In this document: in pieces, positions 22,976-34,439 of the stretch | Position numbering within the stretch: position 1 is the first letter of the stretch | How the letters are laid out: every line of letters begins with the position of its first letter | Assembly: GCF_933775445.1 (NCBI RefSeq) | Contig: NC_065875.1 | Location: 13,715,001-13,779,000, forward strand | From: Argentina anserina | Lineage: Eukaryota > Streptophyta > Magnoliopsida > Rosales > Rosaceae | DNA length: 64,000 nt | Reading direction: 5' to 3' | The notes under the pieces: generated by a model | Told to the model about the DNA's origin: nothing | Databases searched by the model: none | What the model saw: only the letters and a program-made list of their open reading frames with translations | Program-made: the position numbers and the translations under genes

Positions 22976-24028
22976 GAGTTTTTTTCACCAACAGTCCCTC
23001 AACTCTGGTGTACCTACCAATGTGATACCTCAACTCTTAATCGTACCAATGTGATACCCAGACTCTAATATTGCTATCATTGAAGTACTTTCGTCATTTT
23101 TTTTCAACTTCTCCGTCATCTCTGGTGACGTGGCAAGTACGTGAGGCCCACAAAGAGGGTTAAAAGACAAAATTAACCCCATCTGAGATGAGCAATGTTT
23201 TTCCCGCCCTTTACCTTGAGAAAGACACCCAACAATTCCAATTTTCCCTCCCTACTCCTTAATTTGTGTCTCTTATCTAAACTAAAGAACTACCGCCAAC
23301 CAGTCGACCACAATCTGATAAAACCTAGATCAATCTCATTTTCTATTTTTACCCTAGCACTTGTTAAACTAACAGAATAAATATAGAAATTTATATGGAA
23401 CATCTTATTTCCACAATCTCATAAGAATATAGAAACACATAACTTAACGAAATTCAAATACATGTTTAAGTACCATTAGTTCTTACAAGCAAAAGTCATG
23501 GCAGATCAACATAAAAGGTGGCAACTAATGGTACTTAAACATGTATTTGAATTTCGTTAAGTTATGTGTTTCTATATTCTTATGAGATTGTGGAAATGAG
23601 ATGTTCCATATAAATTTCTATATTTATTCTGTTAGTTTAACAAGTGCTAGGGTAAAAATAGAAAATGAGATTGATCTATGTTTTATCAGATTGTGGTCGA
23701 CTGGTTGGCGGTAGTTCTTTAGTTTAGATAAGAGACACAAATTAAGGAGTAGGGAGGGAAAATTGGAATTGTTGGGTGTCTTTCTCAAGGTAAAGGGCGG
23801 GAAAAACATTGCTCCTCTCAAACAGGGTTAATTTTGTCTTTTAACCCTCTTTGTGTGCCTCACGTACTTGTCACGTCACCAAGATGACGGAGAAGTTGAA
23901 AAAAACTGACGGAAGTACTTCAATGATAGCAATACTAGAGTCTAGGTATCACATTAGTACGATTAAGAGTTGAGATATCACATTGGTAGATACACCAGAG
24001 TTAAGGGACTGTTGGTGAAAAAAAACTC
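22976..24028. mobile_element. Foldback Mutator-like element, 1053 bp near-perfect palindrome
   Basis: The left end GAGTTTTTTTCACCAACAG and right end (reverse complement GAGTTTTTTTTCACCAACAG) begin inverted arms of about 500 bp each, meeting around a short unpaired loop near 23480-23528. Flanking TTTTTAATT at 22967-22975 and 24029-24037 is a perfect 9-bp duplication, the Mutator size. The two arms encode the same 60-65 codon frame on opposite strands (23195-23380 and 23624-23821), an artefact of the palindrome. No transposase is present. Confidence 0.88.
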
Positions 24029-24037
24029 TTTTTAATT

Positions 24038-24474
24038 ACAATTGAGTTTGTAATGACTTAGTATGCTTGTTGATTTGTGTGCAAAATTAAAGTTTGATAC
24101 GCTTTGTTTGAGCCAACCCCAGAGCTTGATATGATTGTTGCAGCTAAAGAAGCACAGTGGCTTGGCCTATCATCTACATCAAGCTACTAAGGTAAAAATT
24201 GGGGAAGAGGACTTAAAAGAAGTTACTGATGATGTACCATTCGACCAAGTCGATCGTCGGTGATAAAACTTATATATTAGGTTCATTAGTTTGGAATGTA
24301 GATTCATATAGATCGATTAGGACTAAATATTTAGATATGTATCCTTACATTTAAATGGATTAGTTCATTGGAGTTGAATATTAATTTTCAAGAAAGTTTC
24401 CTTTATTCTCATATTTTATTTGGATTTAAAGCTATTAATTGGTCTCTTTTATTTAAATATTTTTTTATAATCAG
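24038..24474. other. Intergenic with a possible exon scrap
   Basis: After TGATTGTTGCAG a frame reads LKKHSGLAYHLHQATK and meets a GT. A second short frame, EEDLKEVTDDVPFDQVDRR, ends in TGA near 24262. The splice-like borders suggest another gene scrap, but I do not recognise it. Confidence 0.3.
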
Positions 24475-24745
24475 AATGACATTAACGGTGTGCATTGTGC
24501 GCCGTATATGAAAAATTTACGGTGTGCAAAGCGTGTAGTAAATAATCATCTATGACGTGCATTGTGCGCGGTAAATGAAAACATTTACGGCGTGCAATTG
24601 CGCGCTGCAATTGAAAATGACATTTTACGACATGGTCTTTAATAACGTGTTTTTACGCGTCGTAAACCAAATTCATGGGGTGCATTGCATGTCGTAAATG
24701 ACCATTTTTCCTGTACTGACAACATGCAATTGTAAAGGAAAGAAA
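24475..24745. repeat. Subterminal repeat array, probable single end of a CACTA-like element
   Basis: The motif TTTACGGCGTGCATTGCGC (variants ending CGTAAATG) occurs six or seven times in both orientations. The array ends in CCATTTTTCCTGTACTGAC, whose complement resembles the CACTACAGGAAAAA start of CACTA elements with one or two changes. Only one end was found, so it is a truncated copy. Confidence 0.45.
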
Positions 24746-25726
24746 CAACCTTTCAGGCAGCAGCTTCATACCCTTCCATGCTCGGTCCAAATTACTCATG
24801 CTTAGTCACTAGTGATATTTACTAGATGTCATCAAAGAAAACTCTTTTCACAAGCAGCCAAGTAGGCCAAACACATTACCAAAAAAAAAAAGGCTTGGTC
24901 AAAACAAACTTTATTTTGCTCCGGTTTCTTGCTCTCTTTACCACTTGTGAAGCTTTAATCTATGCCATGAAACCATTTCAATTTGTCCTACCTTTCTTCT
25001 CAAAAGTCAAACTCAAACAATTAAAGATGTTTGTTATTACTAGTACATGCTCTCATTTACTTAAGGGTTGCCTAAATTAATAGGTCATTTGTTTCCACAA
25101 CATACATCAAGTCAACACTTATTCATGAATTTTGAAATCGCTGCTAGGTATAACTTAATTACCTCTACAAGCATGGATTGTCATCTAAAAGCCCAACTAT
25201 TTTTGAAGCAGTAGCTATTAGCATATTTATTCATACTTTCGGTTGTAAAAAATGATACAAATCAGATTATGGCAATCAAGCACAAATAATACTATTCAAT
25301 TCTCATGCACACTTGGGGGCTAATACAAATAAGTTTCCTAGAGCTCCAATAGTATAAATCTTGTTGTCAATTATCATAGAACATAGTACATTCACAGAAA
25401 AAGCATGTGGACTTCCACCAATATGAATACATATTCCAACTAGCAAGTAACATATTCCCAGCAGCAAGCATACATATTCCCAGTAGCAAGCAACATGTTC
25501 CCATAAGCAAGTATACACATTCCCAATAACAAGCGTAATACATACTCAGTAATCAGTGCAATACATTTTCAAGCAACATGCATAATACAATCCCATTGAT
25601 GAGCATACTACACTCACAACAACATGATACAAGAAAGGAGACACTGAATTCCCAGCAACGAAGATCCATACAAGAAGACATTCCAGCCTAAGAAAACCTG
25701 TCACGTCAAACCAATGCATCATGTCA
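24746..25726. other. Non-coding flank of the CACTA insertion
   Basis: AT-rich sequence with no gene. Its continuation lies at 39729 onward, on the other side of the 14-kb CACTA insertion. Confidence 0.4.
25425..25600. repeat. Short imperfect tandem repeat (about 22-28 bp unit)
   Basis: The phrase ATTCCCAG(C/T)AGCAAGCATAC recurs about five to six times with drift (ACATATTCCCAGCAGCAAG, CATATTCCCAGTAGCAAGC, ACACATTCCCAATAACAAG). The minus-strand frame CLWEHVACYWEY across it is a by-product. Confidence 0.6.
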
Positions 25727-25747
25727 TAACACTAGGCCAAAAATCAA

Positions 25748-26090
25748 AGTTAACAATGGTTTTTGCCCATTGTCTGTTATAAGAGTGTACCATTGTCTAT
25801 TGAACAATTGTCTTAAACATGGTTCAGACAATGCACGAACAACATTGTCTGTAACCATTCCAGACAATGGACATGGTTTAAACAACCATTGTCTAAATCC
25901 TAGTAAAGACAATGTTTTTTTACAAATATGTATTGAATAAGTATAACACAGACAATGGTGGTTCTGGACTTTGGCATTATTAGAGTAAAATAAGACAATG
26001 GTCTTTTTTTCTAGCGCCCATTGACTAAAATTCTCTCATATAATGGTTTTTCTCACTTTCACTATTATTAATAGTTTCATCAGACAATAC
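25748..26090. repeat. CACTA left subterminal array (CATTGTCT / AGACAATG)
   Basis: About ten copies of ACCATTGTCT or its complement AGACAATGGT occur in both orientations. In En/Spm, short subterminal motifs of this sort bind the TNPA protein. Here that role is inferred from position and repetition only. Confidence 0.75.
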
Positions 26091-29000
26091 TTATATTTTC
26101 ATTTGCATTATCAATTGGTTTCTAAATCAAACCAATTAAAAACTCAATTGCATTATCAAAATTGACTAATTCATTACATCATCTCCATTGCATTAGATGC
26201 ACTGTACTGAGCAACTGGCTTGAATATCCCAACTATTGATATTGTCTAACAAAAAGAAAAAAAACTTATAAGTAATAAGAAAATAACATTAGTAAACTGC
26301 CCAAATATTAGTCATAATCTCTCTATGTTGTGCTTTTCTTCAACAACTCAGTTATATGCCCTGGATCTCAAATAACTGTCATGATAAAGAGAAAGTGATT
26401 AGCTAGGGCTACCAGGAAGAAAAAATTTACCATCATTTTACAAAAAGAAGCATAACCTTGTGATACAAAAAGAAGCATCTTTTTACCTTGATGTGGTAAG
26501 ATCATGCTAAATTGTAGTAGGAATGCAACTTTCTTGGTCCATGGTTGGTGATAGCAAGTGCAGTCTCAATTAGTTGTTCAACCAAAAAGTGATGATCAGT
26601 GTAGAAAAAATGGTTTGGCAGATAGTTTAAGGCCATTGCACAATAAGGATATCAGTTAGTAATCAGAGGTATTTATCATGTCTTCAATGTAGCCATCAAC
26701 TATTATAAACAACAAACATCATAATCTACACAAATTACTAAGATCAAGATATTGAAGACAGTCTGCAATGTTACATCTTAACTTACAAATACATTCCAAG
26801 AACAGTGGAACTGGAAAAACACATTATTTCTACCATATAAAATTATAAATGATGCATATTATATCGAAAAACAGCCAAAAACTTTACATCTATTTTGAAA
26901 TAAATTTTGCCTTTGATTTAGTATTCTTTCATAGAAGAGAAACAAGCAAAATTCAGCTAAAAGTAAAAAACATACCCAATCTTCAGCTAATTTGCTGGTC
27001 TTTCCAATTGCACTGGATATGGCATCAAAAAATGACCTATAAAAAATGACATATAAGTGTTCAATAATGACTTACCATATGGCAAAAAAAAGAGGGTTTT
27101 AGATTTCATGTCAAGGACGCATAAAAGAAAGAAAAAAAGCTATGGCTATATTTAATGAACTAGTGAAATATAAGATGACATATACTAGATCTCGAAAGCA
27201 AGTATGTCCAACTTCATTTGGGGGTGGGAGTGACCTCTGGGCTATAAAGTATCGATCAAGATAGTGAAAGAAACGACAAAGCCACCTAACCATAATCTTT
27301 GATAGATCGTTAATTAAAACGTTTATAATAAACCCTGTAAAATATCATCATTAGTATAGAATAAACAGGGATCGTTCAGTCCGGGGAATTGAAGGGAACT
27401 CTAAACTTTTAGTGTTAACAAATAATGGAGGGTTTGAGGTTGATTATTAACTACTAATGAAAATAAATTATAAATTACTATTTACATGATCGACTTCTGT
27501 TTAACAAACTTAAACCAAATTTATCATTACACCACATAATTACAAGTTCGAACCTATCATGCATTCTAATTTGACCAATTACATAATTTTTAGACATCAA
27601 TACAATTAGAGCCTTAGGGGATCATCTAATCATGCAACATTTCAATTAACATTTAGATTGACTTAGGGCCTAATCTAAATTTGCATGCAATCGAATTCAA
27701 TAACACTTAGAGTAGAAATCAAACAAGATTATATTTAAGCACCAAATTTTTGTTGGAGATATGTTTCATGTATGGCGTCACCCACCATGGTTTCACATGA
27801 AAATGTCCATCATTTTTACCACTTTAATCAACACAAACCGAACGTAGGGCATAATTCGATTTGTGTCAATATGGTTGATGAATCTAGCACTCAAACACAA
27901 TCTTAGAGACTGCATCCAAGCACTAAAATGCACATATCTGAAAATTATCTAAAAGTATGAGAAAGATGATTAGAACACAACAATAGAAATATACACTCAA
28001 TAATTATAGGAAACCATCAATTCGGCAAAGAACCAAAAATCCAATAAAACAATATGAAAATTTTGATTCTTAATACAAAACAATAATCCCACAAAAACAA
28101 ACAAAGTCATGGAGATGAGTTGCGAGAATCATACGTTGTAAGAACCTTGGAGATGAAATTTGTATAGGGGGGAGAACGACTTGCTGTTTTTGGTGAACAA
28201 TGTTTGATGTAGTATTTTGCTAGAGTTTTAGCTCTTGAATGCAAATGAGAAGTGATGTTATTTGAGAGGTGGAGCTATGCATATATAGAGGAAAGAGGGA
28301 GGGTAGGATGCACGGTTTGAACTTTGATGTTGCCTCTTTCTTCCTATTATAATGCCATGCTTTAATCCCTTAATTCATGCCATGTTTTATTCATTTAATT
28401 ATCATCTTCTAGCTTTTAGGTTGCATATGCATGGCTCAATCTCTCTTCTTTTCACTTAATTAATCTTCACATTTATTTCTTCCTTCTTCTCTTCTTCTTC
28501 CCACGGCAAGGACTCCCTTTCTTAATTAATGATCATCTTCTATTTAATTGTTGCATGACTTGTTGATGATAGGACTCCATTTATTAATTCATGCTGTTAC
28601 GACCCGAATCTTTTATTTTCGCAAAATAGTAATATCGTCCGCATTTTTAGTACGTTCTTAATCGAGATCCGATTTTAGTATCTTAGAGTTCGGATATTCT
28701 CGAAAAAGTGTTCGTCGGAGAAATGCCAATTTTGGAAAGTTACTGTTCACGGAGGAGAGTATATATATATTTGGAAAGTTTCCATTTTTGGGGAAGGGGA
28801 GGAAAAGAAAAAAAAAGAAAAAAATAATTTATGGATCGCAGCCGAGCCCGAGCCCAACCCCACCACTGTCTCGCCGCTGTTCTCCGCCGTCCGGCTGAAG
28901 TGGGCCGCCGCACGGGTCTCCCCTTGAAGCTTGGAGGGTCGCCGATCGATTGAGATAGGTGGCGCCACCCCTAGCTCCGCCGTTCAGAAGCTACGACGCC

Positions 29001-30029
29001 GGGAAACTCCGGCTGTCCTATTCCTCTTTTCGCCGGAACTCTCTCCTCCGGCCACAATAGGCCGTGAAATCGGTCCCAAAAGAAGCGCAAGGAGCCGTAT
29101 AGCAAACCCCCAAAAGGAATCGAACCAATTCGCACCGAGGTATGAGAATCGACGATTTGAAATTCTAGGGTTCATAATTTGGGGCTTTTCTATTTGCTTT
29201 CGATTGATGTGTTTAGACTTCGAATTTGCCTTAGTAGTGAACTAGAAAGTTGTTAGAAATGCTGTATAGATTGTGTTGATGAAATTTGGGGTTGATCGGA
29301 GGCCGGCGGTAGCGGCGGCGCCGCCACTGTTCTGGTGGCGCGTGGCGCATGAATCCAGCCGAGTGTAGGGCTTAAAATAACCCTCTCGGTGTAGGGAATT
29401 TGTGAGTACCTTGTGAGATTGAGTCGATGAAGTTAAGGATCGTTATGATCTATTGAAAATGCGCGTTATCGGGTTTGTAGATCGTGAAAATCCACCCGTT
29501 GGATTAATCTTGTTTTCGTCCTAGGAAGTGAAGATTAGTTAATCGGGTTTACTAGATATGTTGGTGGTTGACTTGGTCGAGAATAGGATTCTCGGTTTAT
29601 TTCCTAGGCCATAAGGGTGTTTAGCTTACTAGGGTGAATTACGAATGGCTTGATCCCTTGTAAAGGGTACGTAGGCAGTCCAAAAAAGGTTTGTGTGCAA
29701 CCACAATTATTTTAGATTAGATATCAGTTTACGTTTGAAAGTATCCAATTTTGATGCTAGGTTTCTGGCTACGAGTGGACGTTATTTTAAGTATATGCAT
29801 GCATGAATATTTATTTATGTGATTTCGGGCGTTATATGATTTAATTGCTTTGCCGTGATATTTGGTTGACTTGGAAATATATATGAAATATATATGTTTA
29901 TAACGCTTTACTTGATTTCATCGGAAAGTGTGGATTTTTATCCGGGAACGGGGTTCTCAGGATTTGTTATATTCATATTGAGATTTATACGTACGGTTGG
30001 GAACCGTACTCGTTCTAATTATTCTTATC

Positions 30030-30215
30030 CGGTATCCTCTCCTCTAACTTGTTAAGTTAAAGGGGGTACGATCAACGGATAAGAATGATTTTCTATCCTA
30101 TTCCGGTATCCTCTCCTTTAATCTTATAAAGGAGGCACGATCAACGGAATTATATTTCATTCTATCTGGTATCCTCTCCTTAGTAACATTAAAAAGGGGG
30201 CATGATCAACGGATA
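30030..30215 (+). repeat. Three ~80-bp units with a conserved inverted-repeat core (5' LTR)
   Basis: Each unit starts GGTATCCTCTCCT, has a self-complementary centre, and ends (G/A)CACGATCAACGGA or close to it. Examples are CTCCTTTA..TAAAGGAG in the second unit and TAACTT..AAGTTA in the first. Stem sequences differ between units while remaining partly pairable. The same set is at about 35870-36050 in the 3' LTR. Confidence 0.75.
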
Positions 30216-30430
30216 TGAATGATATTTATTTTTATGACTGTGATTGGCAAACTATATCATTATTCCGCCTGGGAGGCGATGCCGCCTGGGAGGCGAGGTT
30301 ATATAGCCGGCTAGGATATGATGATTTAATACCCTCTCCGTGAACGTGACGCGACAGTATTGAAAACTTGAGATTTGATATGTACATATATTTTGGCCGG
30401 GGGCCTATAGTATGATGTTGTTATTTAGTT

Positions 30431-30718
30431 GACTAGCGGGGCTATTCCATTTCTGGTTATTTGCTATATTTATTGTGACTAGCGGGGCTAGTCGGCTTCT
30501 AGCCATTTGTAAGTATTTATGTAGACTACCGGGGCTAGTCGGTTCTCTAGAATGATCGGATAGTATTATTTTGACTAGCGGGGCTAGTTTACTTTATGGT
30601 CTGAGTTATCCCTTTGACTAGCAAGGCTAGTCTAGTTTATATTATTGGATTCTTAGTTTGACTAGCGGGGCTAGTCCAGTTTTACATTGAGTTATTAGTT
30701 TGACTAGCGGGGCTAGTC
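30431..30718 (+). repeat. Array of seven 17-bp hairpins, 5' LTR copy
   Basis: GACTAGC-NNN-GCTAGTC starts at 30431, 30477, 30524, 30573, 30616, 30660 and 30702, a spacing of 42-49 bp. Four units have a perfect 7-bp stem, and the others have one or two mismatches, mostly at a stem end. The loop is GGG in six and AAG in one. Confidence 0.9.
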
Positions 30719-31199
30719 TATTTTGATATTTCTAGAATAATTATCCGAGATTGGAAATCTCCTAAATTGATTAGATAGTTCCGAGATTTTAGTAATTATT
30801 TCGGAAATTATATTTTACGTTAAATAACGACTTTGGTTGTCGTAAAGTGGGTTGAGTGGTTGTGGTAAGAGGAGCGGAAAGCTCTAGGGATCGATCGATG
30901 TTTTGTGTCCTAATGTCTCATAGCGAAATAGACATCTTTATGAATGCTTTAGGTTGAGAATGTTTATAGTTGATGCTTGAATGTGTTTAAATGTTGTGGA
31001 GGCCGTTTTGATTGGAGAAGCAGATGGCTCGAGGAGTTTCGGGTGGATTGCGATTATTAGAAGTGCCGTTTTTTTGTGCAGGAAGGGTTGGCCACTTTCA
31101 GGGGAGGCTATGCCGAAATTTTGGTGTATCTCCTTTGGCAGTGTTCCCCGCACGATTCGTCTCGAAAATTAGGTATAATTTGGGGCGGGTCGTGTCAGT

Positions 31200-31211
31200 T
31201 GGTATCAGAGC
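31200..31211 (+). other. LARD primer-binding site, Met tRNA type
   Basis: TGGTATCAGAGC begins two bases after the 5' LTR and is complementary to the 3' end of plant initiator Met tRNA, as in chromoviruses. Confidence 0.92.
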
Positions 31212-34200
31212 ATTAGGTCATCGGACCAGTATCAAGGTTATTATCTATTCGACGATGCCTTCGGTACCTTGATTTCACATCCTGCTTCACGAGTTGTGAA
31301 GGTGTTTTATTGCATGCACTTTGCTGATATGTATGATGGGATCCCATTGATTATTAGAAGTGGAGTTATGAGTTGATGACTCGAAATCTTTGGTAACGTT
31401 TCTTTTATTACCCAATAAATATTCGGGTTAAGAAATGCCAAGCCAAATCTTTTGCCGCATCCGTGATAGTGAAATGAGGGAAAGTTGGTTGAAGTTAATG
31501 AAGTGGAGATCCTAATTTAAGCAGGATTCAAAGGGTAATTTTAGACGTTATGGGAGTGGGTTATGTTTATTTGAAAATTTGGGTGTTGAAGGTCGGCTTT
31601 CGGTTTGACTCCCGAATTGACGTCTGGTCTGGGTGAGATGCGAAAAATCTCTTAGTGAACTTGTATTCCCAACATTTTCGCGGGGTTGGGCAAGCCGTGT
31701 CTGTTGACAGAGATGCATTCAGGAGTGTACGTCGAAGGGGGTATGGTAATTGATGTTAAGTGGAATTTATGATAGAACTGTTGACATTTGTTTAGTTCTG
31801 GAGATACTAATTCCATTTCTATGTGTTGTCCTCACTAGGTGAGGAATTTGAAGTCGTGTATCAAGTTACACTGGACTTAATCTCCCTTGAGAATGTGAGT
31901 GCGTTTTTCATTTTAGGTAGAGCTTCGCACAATTACTATAACCATGGAGACAATGAGGACGAGCTGGAGGTGAGGAGGTTGGGCTGTGGGTGAAGTTGCG
32001 AAGGAGAATTCTTCTGGGAATGTGACAAAACGAATCGGGACTTTGGTGTTTAGGTTGCGTTGTGCGCAGCAAACCTCGCTAGCTCTTGGACGAAGTGTAT
32101 GAGCAATCTGATTCACAATTCTTTATTGATGTTGAAGTGAGTTGATTTTAGTCTTTTTGGTCTTACAGCGACCTGTGAAGAATTTAATGCGAGATGTAGT
32201 TGGGTTTTAAAATTTATTTTGGGAGAGATACTTGGAGATGACGGAATCGCTTCAAACTACATTTTTGTACATTAATCAGAGAATTTGGCGTAGGTGGAGA
32301 CTGGGGAACGACATTATTTTGTCAGGATATGCTGGCAGTGTACAAAACTGTTGCCTACCAGCCTCCTAATCGATTCATGCTTATGTGAGCATTTTGGGTT
32401 GTGGAACTCAAATGAAGCGATTTTTGGCTGTCGTGAGAGTTATAAGTAATTTTGATTTCTACCTATCTTCATCACATAATTGGACAAGTAAGGAGTTCAA
32501 AACTTAGGTAGTTATCAGAAATAAGTTGTTTGGGAAAAACGTGTTTCTGTAAGGAAAGAATTTTGAGGAAGATATCTTGGTACATGCGTGATCGTTGTGT
32601 TTGGATTTTGGTTGGAGTATGGATTTTGGGTGGAGATCAGGAGGTCCAGTCGTGGACATAGTACGCATGTCCTTGCCTTTGGGATGTCTGTAGCAACATG
32701 TGGCAGAAGCACAAGTCTATGAAAGAAGCATTAAACGTGTCCTTAACCAGTGCGGAAGAAACGAATGTACAATACCTACCAAACGTAGTAAGGTTTGACA
32801 ACAGATAAAGGGAGCAAGTTTATCAAGCCCAAGACATAGGTGTATGTGCCACTCTTGAGTAACCGATATTTTCTCCTACTTGAATTATGAGATTGTACCC
32901 GGTAGATGTGGTAACACGATAGTGAAGATCCTTATTAAGTTGTTGAAATTTAGCAATTTTTGATGATTTCAGCTTTGTTGTGGAGAGGTAAGTTTGGTAA
33001 GCATTATGTTGATCAAGAGGTTAGTAGTTCGGGATGTTGTCGTGTGGAGTTTTTGAGTTGATGGCTTGAAGCGTCAGTAAAGAAGAATTTGCCACAAATT
33101 TGTTATGAGGTATCTTGTAATTAAGAGGTGATAGTAAATGTGAGACCCCGAATAAACTTCAGTTCTTGAGTCACGGGTGTCCTTTTAATTAGGGGGGCTC
33201 AAAGATCTTAAGAAGTGGGCGATGAGTTAAATTCTACTTGAGTATATCTCGTGAGACGAGATGATTAGGATGACTTTCCTTCTGTATGGTCGTTACAGAA
33301 GGTTTACGTAAAGAGAATTATTAAAGGATGTTGGACTAGGTGAAGCTAAAAGACAGGGAATGCATGACTTTCAGCGCTCAATATACATAAGGCTATTAAT
33401 GTGGGATGTTCGTAGGTACTACAATAATTGTGGTACTTTGATCCCTGAGGTTCAAAGGACTTGCCCCAAGAGTGGATATGAGCTATACCTCTGCAGTTCC
33501 GAAGGAACTCAGTTGGGCAAGTGTAGGAAGAGAGTGTATCAAGAATATCAAACATCCACATTTGAATGGAGAGCGAGTGTATATGGCATCACTGTCTGCT
33601 TTCCAAGAATGATGAAATGATGTGGCGAGCATAATTTAGAAATTTGGGGTGCAATTTTTCCCTAAATCGTATTGCAGAACCGGAAGTAAAAGCAGAGAAT
33701 ATAGATGCAAGTCGCATTTCCCTGCCTGATACGAGTGAAACTTGTGCATACAAGTGTTCGCTCAAGTAGCTATGGTTGTGAGAAGCATTATCTAGAGTTC
33801 TGTTGATAACTATTGGTTTTGTCAAACCGTTGGACAAATCCAAGAAAAATGATTTTGCACATGTCCAGTAGTATTGGAAGAGGGGAATAGTACCATAAGT
33901 GGTACTCATTCCGATATATAGAAACATAGTTGTATTCTGAGGTGTATGTTTTAAATGGATAGTAGTGTGGTGAGACCACTTGCTGATTCAGCTGAGACCC
34001 GGGAGGTCATGATCCTCATGGACTTATATCCTTTTCAATGGGGGCTAAAGGATCGTGAGAATTTGGTGAGTCCTCGTAGGACGAGGTACTGAGGGTAATT
34101 TTCCCTGTTATCTTGTTACTTCATAAATGCTCATGAGTGAATTAGATATTTTCCGACGAGTCCCTATCTATCTGAATTAATTTCTTGGCGTTTACGCAGT

Positions 34201-34306
34201 GAGGTTTCGCGATTTATCGACAAGTCATCAGGGTTTTCGTTATCAGTTGGGTTTAGATTATCTAATCCCTAAACGACGACCAACTTATAATTCTAATTAT
34301 TTGACC
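31212..34306 (+). other. LARD internal region, non-coding
   Basis: Only short, unrelated open frames occur, the longest about 110 codons on the minus strand. Zinc-knuckle, protease, RT and integrase motifs were sought and not found. The region may be a heavily decayed gag-pol or replacement sequence; reading by eye cannot separate the two. Confidence 0.6.
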
Positions 34307-34396
34307 GTCGTGCATGTGTGGTTAGAAAGCCAAAAGGGAAGAGAGGTTACTTGGGGGATGAGGGTTAGATGAGACAATATTACCCTATTCTCTTAA
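34307..34396 (+). pseudogene. Decayed C-terminal tail of chromovirus pol (chromodomain remnant)
   Basis: One frame reads VVHVWLESQKGREVTW. After small indels it is followed by MRQYYPI and then a stop. In Tekay/Del-type integrases the end of the chromodomain reads like VLWRNH..EEATWE..DEMR..YP.LF, so spacing and key Trp, Glu, Arg and Tyr-Pro positions agree. The following AAATTTCGAGGGCGAAATTT is the usual sequence between pol and the polypurine tract in that lineage. Confidence 0.6.
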
Positions 34397-34426
34397 GTAG
34401 ACAAATTTCGAGGGCGAAATTTTTAT

Positions 34427-34439
34427 AAGGAGGAGAGAT
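34427..34439 (+). other. LARD polypurine tract
   Basis: AAGGAGGAGAGAT ends exactly at the first base of the 3' LTR. Confidence 0.85.

Larger units (their letters stand above)
28595..31197 (+). repeat. LARD 5' LTR (2603 bp)
   Basis: Compared with the 3' LTR, about eight differences were counted by eye in the first ~190 bp (roughly 4%), so insertion is not ancient. It contains a GC-rich segment (28840-29120) with an incidental open frame, three structured ~80-bp repeats (30030-30215) and the hairpin array (30431-30718). Confidence 0.95.

Noticed and set aside
23195..23821. Identical 60-65 codon frames on opposite strands
   Set aside because: Consequence of the palindromic foldback arms; no evidence of a conserved protein.
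25303..25518. Trp/Cys/Leu-rich minus-strand peptide
   Set aside because: Produced by the short tandem repeat ATTCCCAG(C/T)AGCAAG; not a protein family.
28931..29245. 104-codon plus-strand frame (and its twin at 34769-34966)
   Set aside because: It lies in the GC-rich part of both LARD LTRs, is truncated differently in the second copy, and has no protein character. An LTR sequence artefact.
30431..30718. CRISPR-like spacing of palindromic repeats
   Set aside because: Plant nuclear LTR context, 17-bp repeats, spacers conserved between the two LTRs and no cas genes. It is an LTR-internal repeat, not a CRISPR array.
30938..31272. Open frames on both strands at the LTR 3' end (repeated at 36810-37129)
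   Set aside because: Present in both LTRs and open on both strands at once, with frames that diverge between copies.
33360..33927. 86-112 codon frames on both strands in the LARD interior
   Set aside because: No gag, protease, RT, integrase or cellular motif; overlapping frames on both strands argue for chance.
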